Source of the DNA: Bacillota bacterium
GTDB taxonomy: Bacteria > Bacillota > Clostridia > Acetivibrionales > DTU013
Direction of reading: 5' to 3'
Length of the DNA stretch: 64,000 nt
Assembly: GCA_023435745.1 (NCBI GenBank)
Contig: JAEZMD010000017.1
Span: forward strand, 173,477 to 237,476
In this document: in pieces, positions 34,732 through 43,310 of the stretch
How positions within the stretch are numbered: position 1 is the first letter of the stretch
Layout of the letters: every line of letters starts with the position of its first letter
Program-made: the position numbers and the translations under genes
The notes under the pieces: generated by a model
What the model was told of the DNA's origin: nothing
Database searches by the model: none
Seen by the model: the letters and a program-made list of their open reading frames with translations, nothing else

Positions 34732-34758
34732 GTAAATGCTGCGGAAAGGGGATATAAT
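34730..34758 (+). promoter_or_regulatory. Promoter of the agmatinase gene
   Basis: TTGTAA at 34730-34735, 17-base spacer, TATAAT at 34753-34758, about 40 bases before the ATG. The -10 is perfect. Confidence 0.65.
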
Positions 34759-34797
34759 TTTTTCACGGATAACCTGCACAAATAGGAGGAATACAGC

Positions 34798-35649
34798 ATG
34801 AAAGAGCTGAAGTTACCGGTATTTATGAGCTGTGATGCCGAATGGGAGGATGCTCGGATTATTATCTTCGGAGCAGGCTTCGACGGTACAGCCTCATATC
34901 GTCCCGGTTCCCGATTTGGCCCTGCAGCCATGCGCTCGGAGTTTTACGGGCTCGAGACGTATTCGCCGGTATTGGACCGGGATCTGACCGATATCGCTGT
35001 TCACGACGGAGGGGATCTGGAGATTCCTTTTGGGAATACAGAGGCAGCCCTGAATATGATCCAGAGGACAACGTCCGATATTGTTAACGCAGGAAAAAAA
35101 CCGTTTATGACAGGCGGCGAGCATCTTATCACACTGCCGGCTTTCAAAGCGGTTTACGAGAGAGCTCCCGAGCTTTGTCTGGTACATCTTGACGCCCACA
35201 CGGATTTGCGGGAGGAATACCTCGGAGAGCGCCTGACCCACTCCGGTGTCGTCAGGCAGATATGGGATATCGTCGGAGACGGACGTATCTGGCAAATGGG
35301 CGTCCGAAGCGGAATGAAGCAGGAGTTTGAATGGGCGGCGCAGGGACATACAACATTGCACCGGTACGACCTGTCCTGTGCGCAGGAGGTAGTTGCGGCA
35401 CTTTCCGGAAAACCGGTATATCTTTCGATTGATCTGGATGTGCTTGACCCGTCCATAATGCCCGGCACAGGTACGCCGGAACCGGGCGGAGTCAGCTTTA
35501 AAGAGCTGCAGGCTGCGCTTTACAGCTTTAGGGAGCTGAATATTGTGGCGGCTGATGTGGTTGAACTGGCGCCGGGTCTGGATATTTCGGGAGTATCCAC
35601 CGCAGTGGCCTGCAAGGTCATGCGGGAGGTGCTGCTGCTGATGGGTTAG
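34798..35649 (+). CDS. speB: Agmatinase (ureohydrolase family)
   Basis: A 283-residue ureohydrolase. Manganese ligands are visible in TGGEHLITLP (His), VHLDAHTDLR (DAHTD) and SIDLDVLDPSIMPGTGTPEP. The pattern and length match SpeB, which splits agmatine to putrescine and urea, more than arginase or formiminoglutamase. The N-terminal FGAGFDGTASYRPGSRFGP is also SpeB-like. The AGGAGG site lies 8 bases ahead. No spermidine synthase is nearby, so the gene appears to be an isolated unit whose transcript may continue into the GH127 gene 40 bases on. Confidence 0.88.
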   Translation: MKELKLPVFMSCDAEWEDARIIIFGAGFDGTASYRPGSRFGPAAMRSEFYGLETYSPVLDRDLTDIAVHDGGDLEIPFGNTEAALNMIQRTTSDIVNAGKKPFMTGGEHLITLPAFKAVYERAPELCLVHLDAHTDLREEYLGERLTHSGVVRQIWDIVGDGRIWQMGVRSGMKQEFEWAAQGHTTLHRYDLSCAQEVVAALSGKPVYLSIDLDVLDPSIMPGTGTPEPGGVSFKELQAALYSFRELNIVAADVVELAPGLDISGVSTAVACKVMREVLLLMG

Positions 35650-35689
35650 GCCATACCGGACATAATTTATAAATAAATGGAGAGTTGAT

Positions 35690-37648
35690 ATGCGCGAGAC
35701 TAAGATTTATTCAGAGGTTGATTTGAAAGATGTAAGGATCTATGACGGATTCTGGGAAAAATATTCCGAACTGGTTCGCAATACTGTCATACCGTACCAG
35801 TGGGAGGCGCTGAATGACCGGATATCAGATGCGGAGCCAAGCTACGCCGTAAGAAATTTCAGGATTGCCGCAGGCGAAGCGGAGGGCGAATTCGGCGGAC
35901 TGGTTTTTCAGGACAGTGATGCCGCCAAATGGCTGGAAGCTGTAGGGTACAGCCTTGCTATCCATCCGGATCCGGAATTGGAAAAAGAGGCGGACGGACT
36001 GATTGATCTGATCGGAAGGGCGCAGCAGCCGGATGGCTACCTTAACACATACTATACGGTCAAGGAACCGGAAAACCGCTGGACGAACCTGCTGGAATGC
36101 CATGAGCTCTATTGTGCCGGACATTTCATCGAGGCTGCGGTTTCTTATTATAAAGGAACGGGTAAAAGAAAGCTTCTTGATATCATGTGCCGTTTTACTG
36201 ACTATATCGATACGGTATTCGGGGATGAACCTGAAAAGCTCAAGGGCTACCCGGGCCATGAAGAGATCGAGCTCGCACTGCTTAAGCTATACCGTTCCAC
36301 AGATAATAAAAAATATCTGAAGCTTGCCGGCTACTTCATCGACGAACGTGGAAAGAAACCATATTACCTGCTGAAGGAATGGGAGAAAAGAGGCGGGATG
36401 TCATACTGGACGAAGGGGATCTCACCCAAACCGGATATGTCATACAACCAGGCTCACTTGCCGGTCCGTGAGCAAACGGAAGCAGTCGGACACGCTGTCA
36501 GGGCAGTGTATCTTTATACAGCAATGGCGGATATGGCGGCGCAGACCGGCGACCAGGAACTTGCCGCGGCATGCGTAAGGCTGTGGAACAATATTGCGAC
36601 CAGGCAGATGTATATTACAGGCGGCATTGGCTCTACATATCAGGGTGAAGCGTTTACCTTTGATTATGATCTGCCCAATGATACGGCATATCAGGAAACC
36701 TGCGCTTCAATCGGACTGGTCTTCTTTGCACACAGGATGCTGCTGCTTGAGCCAAAGGCGGACTATGCCGATGTGATGGAGCGGGCTTTGTACAATTCTG
36801 TTATCAGCGGGATGAGTCAGGATGGTAAAAGCTTTTTCTACGTTAACCCGCTGGAGGTTATGCCAGAAGCATCTGTAAAGGATCCAGGGAAGAGGCACAT
36901 AAAACCGGTCAGGCAAAAATGGTATGGATGTGCCTGCTGTCCTCCTAACATATCCAGACTTTTGACATCGTTGGGCAGTTATATTTATACATACGGCGAT
37001 AACACCTTATACACCCACCTGTATATTGGGGGAGAAGCAAATATACAGATTGACTGCGGTCGGGTGACTGTCATACAGCAAACCTCCTATCCGTGGTCCG
37101 GCGACATCATAGTACAACTGAAAGATGTGCCGGATGGCGGATTTACACTCGCTCTGCGTATACCCGGGTGGTGCAGTGAGGCTTCCGCCGAAGTGAATGG
37201 ACAGAAGCTGGAACTGTCAGAAATCGTGCATCAGGGGTATGCGCGGATCCACAGGGTATGGTCGGCAGGCGATACAGTCAGGCTGAGTCTGTCAATGCCT
37301 GTTGAACTGATTGAAGCAAACCCGCGCGTCAGGGGAAATGCAGGTAAAGTAGCTATCCAAAGGGGACCTCTTGTTTACTGCCTGGAAGAGGCGGATAACG
37401 GCGAAAACCTTTCCGCGATTAAATTGGACACAGGCAGTCAAATGGAAGCTGTTTTTGATCCCAACCTTTTTGGGGGCGCTGTCACTATAACGGGGAATGC
37501 GTTCCGAAAGACTGACGTCGACCGGGACGGCAGATTGTATCGCCCATATGTCTGCGAAAGAGGAGATGACCTCAGATTCAAAGCAATACCCTATTACCTG
37601 TGGGCAAACCGGGGCCTTGGAGAAATGCAGGTCTGGATTCGGCATTGA
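35690..37648 (+). CDS. GH127 beta-L-arabinofuranosidase
   Basis: A 652-residue enzyme of the HypBA1 type. The catalytic and zinc residues are all present: acid/base Glu320 (STYQGEAF), Glu336 and Cys338 (YQETC), and Cys416-Cys417 in GCACCPPN, where the first cysteine is the nucleophile in characterised members. The N-terminal (alpha/alpha)6 barrel and C-terminal beta domains have the usual length. There is no signal peptide, so it is cytoplasmic and acts on imported arabinose-containing oligosaccharides such as those of plant hydroxyproline-rich proteins. It lies downstream of agmatinase, separated by 40 bases. Confidence 0.88.
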   Translation: MRETKIYSEVDLKDVRIYDGFWEKYSELVRNTVIPYQWEALNDRISDAEPSYAVRNFRIAAGEAEGEFGGLVFQDSDAAKWLEAVGYSLAIHPDPELEKEADGLIDLIGRAQQPDGYLNTYYTVKEPENRWTNLLECHELYCAGHFIEAAVSYYKGTGKRKLLDIMCRFTDYIDTVFGDEPEKLKGYPGHEEIELALLKLYRSTDNKKYLKLAGYFIDERGKKPYYLLKEWEKRGGMSYWTKGISPKPDMSYNQAHLPVREQTEAVGHAVRAVYLYTAMADMAAQTGDQELAAACVRLWNNIATRQMYITGGIGSTYQGEAFTFDYDLPNDTAYQETCASIGLVFFAHRMLLLEPKADYADVMERALYNSVISGMSQDGKSFFYVNPLEVMPEASVKDPGKRHIKPVRQKWYGCACCPPNISRLLTSLGSYIYTYGDNTLYTHLYIGGEANIQIDCGRVTVIQQTSYPWSGDIIVQLKDVPDGGFTLALRIPGWCSEASAEVNGQKLELSEIVHQGYARIHRVWSAGDTVRLSLSMPVELIEANPRVRGNAGKVAIQRGPLVYCLEEADNGENLSAIKLDTGSQMEAVFDPNLFGGAVTITGNAFRKTDVDRDGRLYRPYVCERGDDLRFKAIPYYLWANRGLGEMQVWIRH

Positions 37649-37655
37649 AAAATTC

Positions 37656-37684
37656 ATCTTCAATGAAGTTTTTTCGTTGAAGAT
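37656..37684 (+). terminator. Inverted repeat after GH127, possible terminator
   Basis: ATCTTCAA (37656-37663) pairs with TTGAAGAT (37677-37684). A smaller hairpin CTTC-AAT-GAAG inside it is followed directly by six T. Either form could stop transcription weakly. Confidence 0.4.
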
Positions 37685-37714
37685 TTGAAAACCAAAATTC
37701 CCGTATGATATAAT
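37685..37714 (+). promoter_or_regulatory. Promoter of metA
   Basis: TTGAAA at 37685-37690, 18-base spacer, TATAAT at 37709-37714, 57 bases before the ATG. No SAM riboswitch or T-box fold fits in the short leader. Confidence 0.6.
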
Positions 37715-37771
37715 ACATAAATTAACTCGGAAGAAAATGATTTATAACACTCCCGGAAAGGCGGAAAGCGA

Positions 37772-38689
37772 ATGCCCATTAAAATACCTGACGGTTTACC
37801 GGCGGCAGAAGTGCTGTCAGGTGAAAATATATTTGTGATGACGGAGGCCAGAGCCGAAACTCAGGATATCAGGCCTCTGAGTATTGTCCTGCTCAATCTG
37901 ATGCCGACCAAGATCGTTACGGAGACACAGCTGCTCAGGCTGGTAGGTAATACGCCCATTCAAGTGGATGTCACTTTTTTGCATCCGGAATCACACAAAT
38001 CAAAGAACACTCCGCAGGAGCACCTTCTCAAATTTTATAACACATTCAGCGAGATCAGGGACAGAAAGTTTGACGGTCTGATCATAACAGGCGCTCCGGT
38101 TGAGCAGATGGCCTTTGAAGAGGTCAACTACTGGGATGAGTTGAAGGAAATCATGCAATGGAGTCTGCACAATGTCTACTCCACATTCCACATCTGCTGG
38201 GGGGCGCAGGCCGGTTTGTATTATCATTTCGGTATTCCCAAGTATCCGATCCCTGAAAAAATGTCCGGTATTTTTGATCACAAGGTCATAAAAAAAAATG
38301 TCATGCTGCTCAGAGGCTTTGACGAGCATTTCTATGCGCCTCATTCCAGACATACGGAAATCAGACGCGAAGATATCGAGAGGATCGGTGACCTTGATAT
38401 TATTGCAGAATCGGATGAGGCCGGAGTCTACATTGTTTCTGCGCTGAACGGCCGGCAGATTTATGTCACCGGCCATTCGGAATATGATTCCCTGACCCTG
38501 AAGAACGAATATGAGAGAGATCTTAACAGGGGACTCAATCCACAGGTGCCAAAAAACTACTTCCCGGGAGATGATCCGCAAAAGCCGCCGCTTGTGAAGT
38601 GGAGAGCCCATGCCAACCTGTTGTTTGCCAATTGGCTGAACTATTATGTATATCAGGAAACTCCTTTCAATCTGGACGAATTAAAATAA
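37772..38689 (+). CDS. metA: Homoserine O-acetyltransferase, MetA type
   Basis: A 305-residue MetA-family enzyme, the first committed step of methionine synthesis. The nucleophile Cys142 is in HICWGAQAG; the His/Glu pair is in RHTEIRREDI and TGHSEYDS. Residue 111 is Glu (TGAPVEQ); in characterised enzymes Glu111 gives acetyl-CoA specificity and Gly111 gives succinyl-CoA specificity, so O-acetylhomoserine is the predicted product despite the usual succinyltransferase annotation. AAAGGCGG precedes the ATG. It stands between two glycoside enzymes with its own promoter. Confidence 0.92.
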   Translation: MPIKIPDGLPAAEVLSGENIFVMTEARAETQDIRPLSIVLLNLMPTKIVTETQLLRLVGNTPIQVDVTFLHPESHKSKNTPQEHLLKFYNTFSEIRDRKFDGLIITGAPVEQMAFEEVNYWDELKEIMQWSLHNVYSTFHICWGAQAGLYYHFGIPKYPIPEKMSGIFDHKVIKKNVMLLRGFDEHFYAPHSRHTEIRREDIERIGDLDIIAESDEAGVYIVSALNGRQIYVTGHSEYDSLTLKNEYERDLNRGLNPQVPKNYFPGDDPQKPPLVKWRAHANLLFANWLNYYVYQETPFNLDELK

Positions 38690-38768
38690 AATTCCTTTGA
38701 TTTATTTAATTTCTTGTATATAATTATTAGCGTATAATTATTATGGGAAAAAATATCAGGAGGCAGAT

Positions 38769-41132
38769 ATGAAATACGGGTATTTTGATGAGGGCGCGAA
38801 GGAATATGTCATAACCAGACCGGATACGCCGACGCCATGGATTAATTACATCGGTAGCGGCAAATACGGCGGAATAGTATCCAACACAGGCGGCGGATAC
38901 AGCTTTCACAAGGATCCGCAAAATCGGAGGATTACCAGGTATCGTTACAACAGCATCCCTATGGACAGGCCCGGAAGGTATGTCTATGTGAGGGACGCAG
39001 TTACGGGAGAGTACTGGAACCCCGGCTTCCAGCCATCCGGCACAAAGCTTGACAGCTACATCTGCAGGCACGGTATGGGCTATACGACACTGGAGGGCGA
39101 ATATAAGGGTATTACCGCAAGCCTTACATATTTTGTTCCTGACGACAGAGATTTTGAAATATGGCTTTTAAAGGTGACCAATACCTTGAAGGTGCCCAAA
39201 AAGCTGCAAATATTTAGCTATGCCGAATTCTGCTTCTGGGATGCAATCCTGGATCAGCAGAATGTTGACTGGGCGCAGCAGATCAACCAGGGCCGCTATG
39301 ATAACGGCATCATTACCTGGTATCCTCATTATATCGAAAATAGCGCATCATTTTTTGCGACCGTAGCTGAAGTATCAAGCTATGACACCAATCTGGAGAC
39401 CTTTATCGGGCGCTATCATTCGGAAGCAAATCCGATTGCAGTCGAGCAGGGCGCTTGCTCCAATTCTATTTCCTACAGGACAAACGGCGTAGGCGCCTTT
39501 TGCAATGAAATCGAGCTGCAGGGCGGGGAATCAAAGGAACTGGTTTTCATATTGGGCTATACGGAAAATAGAAATGAGATCAGAAAGGATATCAAAGCGT
39601 ATCTGGAGCCAGCCGAAGCGCGTGCTGCGCTGGAACGCCTGAGTGCGTACTGGGAGGACTTCACAGGCAAGCTGCGTGTTGAGACGCCCGACCATGACAT
39701 GAATCTTTTTGTGAACATGTGGAATCAGTATCAGTGCAAAACAACGTTCAACTGGTCACGGTTCGTTTCCCTCTATCAGCTTGGTCTCGGCAGGGGAATG
39801 GGCATAAGGGACAGCGCACAGGATACGCTCGGCGTCATGCATACTATACCGGGACAGGCGAAGGAGCTGATCGTGAAGCTGCTCCAATGCCAGTATACGG
39901 ACGGGCGCGCATATCATCTATTCTTCCCGCTGACCGGTGAAGGCGGCGTGGGCGACGCCCCGGTCAAGAAATTTGACTGGTATTCCGACGATCATCTGTG
40001 GCTGATCTTGGCAGTCAACGCCTATGTGAAGGAAACAGGCGATTTTGCATTCCTTGAATCAAAAGTGCGCTATAACGACAAGAAGACAGAGGCCACGGTC
40101 TGGGAACATCTGGACAAGGCGCTTGAATTTACGGATACAAACAAGGGACCCCACAATATTGCGTTAGCGGGACGCGCTGACTGGAATGACACATTGAATC
40201 TGGATACCGGAAAAGGTATCGCAGAGAGTGTTTTCACATCCATGCTTTTCTGCAGGGCAGCCATTGAAATGGTTGAGCTGTCCCGCTATCTTGGCAGGCA
40301 TGAGGGTGAGATCAAATACAGCGGCATGTATGCACAAATGAAGAACGCTATAAATGAGACCAGCTGGGATGGCGAATGGTACAAGAGGGCGTTTGACGAC
40401 GACAGCAAGCCGCTGGGCTCAAAAGAGAACACCTTCGGAAAGATATTTATCAACTCGCAGTCATGGGCTGTATTGGGTGGTGTTTCAGACCCAGAGCATT
40501 CACGTATGTGTCTGGACTCGGTAAACAAATATCTTAATTCCAAATACGGTATTGTCGCAATGTATCCCTCCTATACGAAGAATGATCCCACAAAAGGCGG
40601 TATAACCACTTATCCGCCGGGGGCTAAAGAAAACGGCGGAGTATTCTGCCATACCAATCCATGGGTGATGATCGCAGAGGTCATGATGGGCAACGGCAAT
40701 CAAGCATTCGAGTATTACATGCAGATCCTGCCGGCCAGACGCAATAACGAGGCAGATCATCTTGAGGTGGAGCCATACGTCTATCCGCAAAATATTTTGG
40801 GCAAGGAGCATCCGCAATTCGGCATCGGCAGAAATTCGTGGCTCAGCGGCACAGCAGCATGGAATATGGTTGCATCCAGCCAGTATATCCTTGGCATAAG
40901 AGCCGGATATGACTGTCTTATTGTTGATCCATGCATCCCGACCGCTTGGGATGGATTCAGAGCGGTGCGGGAATTTCGCGGAGCTGCCTACAGGATCGAG
41001 GTCAGGAATCCGGAGCATGTTAGCAGCGGCGTGAGGAGGTTGCTTCTCAACGGCATTCAGGTTGAGAAAATTCCTGTTCAACCGGCAGGAAGCAATTCCG
41101 AGATCGTGGTAGAGCTGGGTGCGGCACTGTAA
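38769..41132 (+). CDS. GH94 glycoside phosphorylase (cellobiose/chitobiose-type)
   Basis: A 787-residue GH94 enzyme, previously called glycosyltransferase 36. The N-terminal beta-sandwich contains MKYGYFDEGAKEYVITRPDT and GGGYSFHKDP. The (alpha/alpha)6 barrel contains GRGMGIRDSAQDTLG and AGRADWNDTLNL, with the general acid Asp474 by analogy to chitobiose phosphorylase. The C-terminal cap contains DPCIPTAWDGFRAVREFRG. The sequence shows affinities to both cellobiose and diacetylchitobiose phosphorylases, so the disaccharide is undecided. It splits a beta-linked disaccharide with phosphate in the cytoplasm, saving ATP. An AGGAGGC site precedes the ATG. It is the full-length counterpart of the reduced gene at 31114-32097. 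Confidence 0.88.
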   Translation: MKYGYFDEGAKEYVITRPDTPTPWINYIGSGKYGGIVSNTGGGYSFHKDPQNRRITRYRYNSIPMDRPGRYVYVRDAVTGEYWNPGFQPSGTKLDSYICRHGMGYTTLEGEYKGITASLTYFVPDDRDFEIWLLKVTNTLKVPKKLQIFSYAEFCFWDAILDQQNVDWAQQINQGRYDNGIITWYPHYIENSASFFATVAEVSSYDTNLETFIGRYHSEANPIAVEQGACSNSISYRTNGVGAFCNEIELQGGESKELVFILGYTENRNEIRKDIKAYLEPAEARAALERLSAYWEDFTGKLRVETPDHDMNLFVNMWNQYQCKTTFNWSRFVSLYQLGLGRGMGIRDSAQDTLGVMHTIPGQAKELIVKLLQCQYTDGRAYHLFFPLTGEGGVGDAPVKKFDWYSDDHLWLILAVNAYVKETGDFAFLESKVRYNDKKTEATVWEHLDKALEFTDTNKGPHNIALAGRADWNDTLNLDTGKGIAESVFTSMLFCRAAIEMVELSRYLGRHEGEIKYSGMYAQMKNAINETSWDGEWYKRAFDDDSKPLGSKENTFGKIFINSQSWAVLGGVSDPEHSRMCLDSVNKYLNSKYGIVAMYPSYTKNDPTKGGITTYPPGAKENGGVFCHTNPWVMIAEVMMGNGNQAFEYYMQILPARRNNEADHLEVEPYVYPQNILGKEHPQFGIGRNSWLSGTAAWNMVASSQYILGIRAGYDCLIVDPCIPTAWDGFRAVREFRGAAYRIEVRNPEHVSSGVRRLLLNGIQVEKIPVQPAGSNSEIVVELGAAL

Positions 41133-41144
41133 TACTGACCGTGC

Positions 41145-42152
41145 TCAGCCTGCATAAAAATCACTGACAGCTTTAAAGAAGGCATCAATATTTTCCCATT
41201 TACTTGCGGGAGGGATGTCGCATCCGGAGGAAATCACAAAGTTTGGATACTCATTGCAGCATTCGGACATGAGTCTCTTTGTTTCTGCCGTTATTGACTG
41301 CGGCGTGCCATTTAAAAACTGTGAAGACGGATCTACGTTTCCCATTACCACAATATCTTTGGGTATTTTGCCGAGCATCTCTTTCATATTTATTGAATTT
41401 CCAAAGTGATAAGCGGATGCGCCTATATTTAGAATCGAGTCAATCATGAATATCGTATTGTTTCCGCAATTATGGTATATTACGATGAATTCGTCATCCT
41501 GTACAGCTTCAACGATTCTCTTTATATAGGGTTCGGAGAACTCGGCGGCCATTTCGGGCGAAAGCAAACCGGTTAAGGGCTCGGCTATTACAACTCCGTT
41601 AGCACCTGCTTTTTTATATGCCTTTATATAATCAATTACGAAGCTTGTAGTTTTCTCCATTGTCTTATGTACGCAATCCGGCTCGGTGTAGCATTTCACT
41701 AAAGCTTCGGTAACATCCAGCAATCTTCCCGCAAGTGAAAAGGAACCGATAACTCCCGCAAATACAGGCCTGTCTGTAACCATTTTACAGGTTTTTTCAA
41801 TTGCTTTTATATATTCAGCCGTACGTCCTGCGCCGACAGCAGGTATCTGCAGGGCGTCAGCATCATCTTCGTCGTTGACGATAGAACCTATGACGGTCGG
41901 TACTTCAAAATCGGAAAATCTTATGGCTGAACCAAAGGCTTCCGCTTCGACGGATAAATCCATCATACTCAAAGAAGCAGCAGAGTCCACCCGGTCGACA
42001 ACCATTTTCATCCCTTTTGCCTGAAGGTCACTATTTGCAGTTAAATCCTTTACGGTAATTCCCATCAAGCTGACGCAAGGGAATGAAAGCACCGGCATTG
42101 CTTTTTTAACCTTGGAATCCCTCAGGTTTTCCAGCCAAACATGCATATTCAT
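41145..42152 (-). CDS. Uroporphyrinogen decarboxylase-fold methyltransferase (MtaA/CmuA-like)
   Basis: A 335-residue protein of the UroD superfamily. It has the zinc pattern of corrinoid methyltransferases instead of haem enzymes: YHNCGNNTIFM (His and Cys) and, further on, SSGCDIPPASKW (Cys). Such proteins move methyl groups from a corrinoid protein to coenzyme M or tetrahydrofolate-like acceptors. No corrinoid protein gene is in the window. It converges with the GH94 gene and lies 122 bases downstream of the AraC regulator on the same strand, so it may be controlled by it. Confidence 0.78.
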   Translation of the reverse strand: MNMHVWLENLRDSKVKKAMPVLSFPCVSLMGITVKDLTANSDLQAKGMKMVVDRVDSAASLSMMDLSVEAEAFGSAIRFSDFEVPTVIGSIVNDEDDADALQIPAVGAGRTAEYIKAIEKTCKMVTDRPVFAGVIGSFSLAGRLLDVTEALVKCYTEPDCVHKTMEKTTSFVIDYIKAYKKAGANGVVIAEPLTGLLSPEMAAEFSEPYIKRIVEAVQDDEFIVIYHNCGNNTIFMIDSILNIGASAYHFGNSINMKEMLGKIPKDIVVMGNVDPSSQFLNGTPQSITAETKRLMSECCNEYPNFVISSGCDIPPASKWENIDAFFKAVSDFYAG

Positions 42153-42274
42153 AAATTTATGTCTCCTTCTGATGAATGATTGTTTTTATTTTAACAATAC
42201 CACTCATAGTGAACTCATTCTTGTAATATCTTCTGAATTTTTGCATTTCCATCAGCGAAAGTTTTTAGACGTCT

Positions 42275-43153
42275 TCAAATCTCGCGATTGCGGTATTTTG
42301 ACGGAGTTGTGCCCATATAACGCTTGAAGGTGCCAATGAAATAGCTGAGATTGTCAAAGCCCACTTCCATCGCGACTTCAAGTATTTTTTGCTCTGTTTC
42401 TTCCAGCAGTCTTGCAGCGCGGGTGATCCTGTAATAATTCAGGTATTCCACGGGCGTTCTTTTGAAGTATTGTTTGAAGAGTCTGCAAAAATGTCCTTCA
42501 CTCATGTTTAGATATGCGGATATATCCAGTGTGCTCAGCTTTTGAGAGTAGTTGTCCTGAATATATTTCAATGCGTTTTTTAACCGTTCCAGCCTGAAGT
42601 ATTCCGGCGTTTTTTCAACAGGCGTCGCGACCGGTGTACTGTTTTTAATGAGAAGCGCCAATATGGCCAGAAGTTCTGATTTGGCCGACAATTCATAAGC
42701 GGTCGTCCTGCTCAGAACATGCTCCGATGCTCTCAAGCACCTTTGCAGCAGCTCATGTTCCCAGCTCTCAATGCCTGTAAAATGTCTTTTGAAAGAAAGG
42801 CGGTTTTTGATGATAGGATCTATGTACCTGGACAGGATCGAATCGAAGGAGCCGCTATGAAGAAGGGCGGCATTGAATACAATGGCCTCGTAGCTGCAGG
42901 GCGAATGATCAAGAGGATATCCGGCATGCAGTTCACCGGCGTTCACAAAAAACCCTTCGCCGGTTTTAACGGGGAAATAGGCGGTTTCGATCTGGAATAT
43001 CGCCTTCCCGCCCGTAACCACCAGGAATTCCAACTCTTCATGCCAATGACAATCCAGAACGGTCCCTCCGGGGAAAACGTCCATATGATAAGCATCGAGT
43101 GGAAAAGAAATGTCTCCGTGCACTCTGTTCTCTTTTAATAATGCCTTATCCAT
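42275..43153 (-). CDS. AraC-family transcriptional regulator with cupin sensor domain
   Basis: A 292-residue regulator. The N-terminal cupin half contains HWHEELEFLVVTGGKAIFQI and NAGELHAGYPL, the sugar-binding type. The C-terminal double helix-turn-helix has LSTLDISAYLNMSEGHFCRL, then the second helix pair ILEVAMEVGFDNLSYFIGTF with KRYMGTTPSKYR. It is divergent from the GH31 alpha-xylosidase-like gene, the standard position of a local activator, so it is predicted to respond to the substrate or product of that enzyme. Confidence 0.88.
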   Translation of the reverse strand: MDKALLKENRVHGDISFPLDAYHMDVFPGGTVLDCHWHEELEFLVVTGGKAIFQIETAYFPVKTGEGFFVNAGELHAGYPLDHSPCSYEAIVFNAALLHSGSFDSILSRYIDPIIKNRLSFKRHFTGIESWEHELLQRCLRASEHVLSRTTAYELSAKSELLAILALLIKNSTPVATPVEKTPEYFRLERLKNALKYIQDNYSQKLSTLDISAYLNMSEGHFCRLFKQYFKRTPVEYLNYYRITRAARLLEETEQKILEVAMEVGFDNLSYFIGTFKRYMGTTPSKYRNREI

Positions 43154-43310
43154 ATCAAAATCCTGTTATTTTTTATCAAAATAATAAAAGATATCTACTA
43201 TTGTTATTAATATAATTATATTATACGAATAAAAAGATTTCAATTGATAATTGCGAAGGCTGTAATGCATGAAGAACGTTTAAATTGTAAATGAGCAGGA
43301 GGAAATCATT

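Noticed and set aside
37649..37771. SAM riboswitch or T-box ahead of metA
   Set aside because: The leader after the promoter is only about 50 bases and no such fold or anticodon-like loop is visible.
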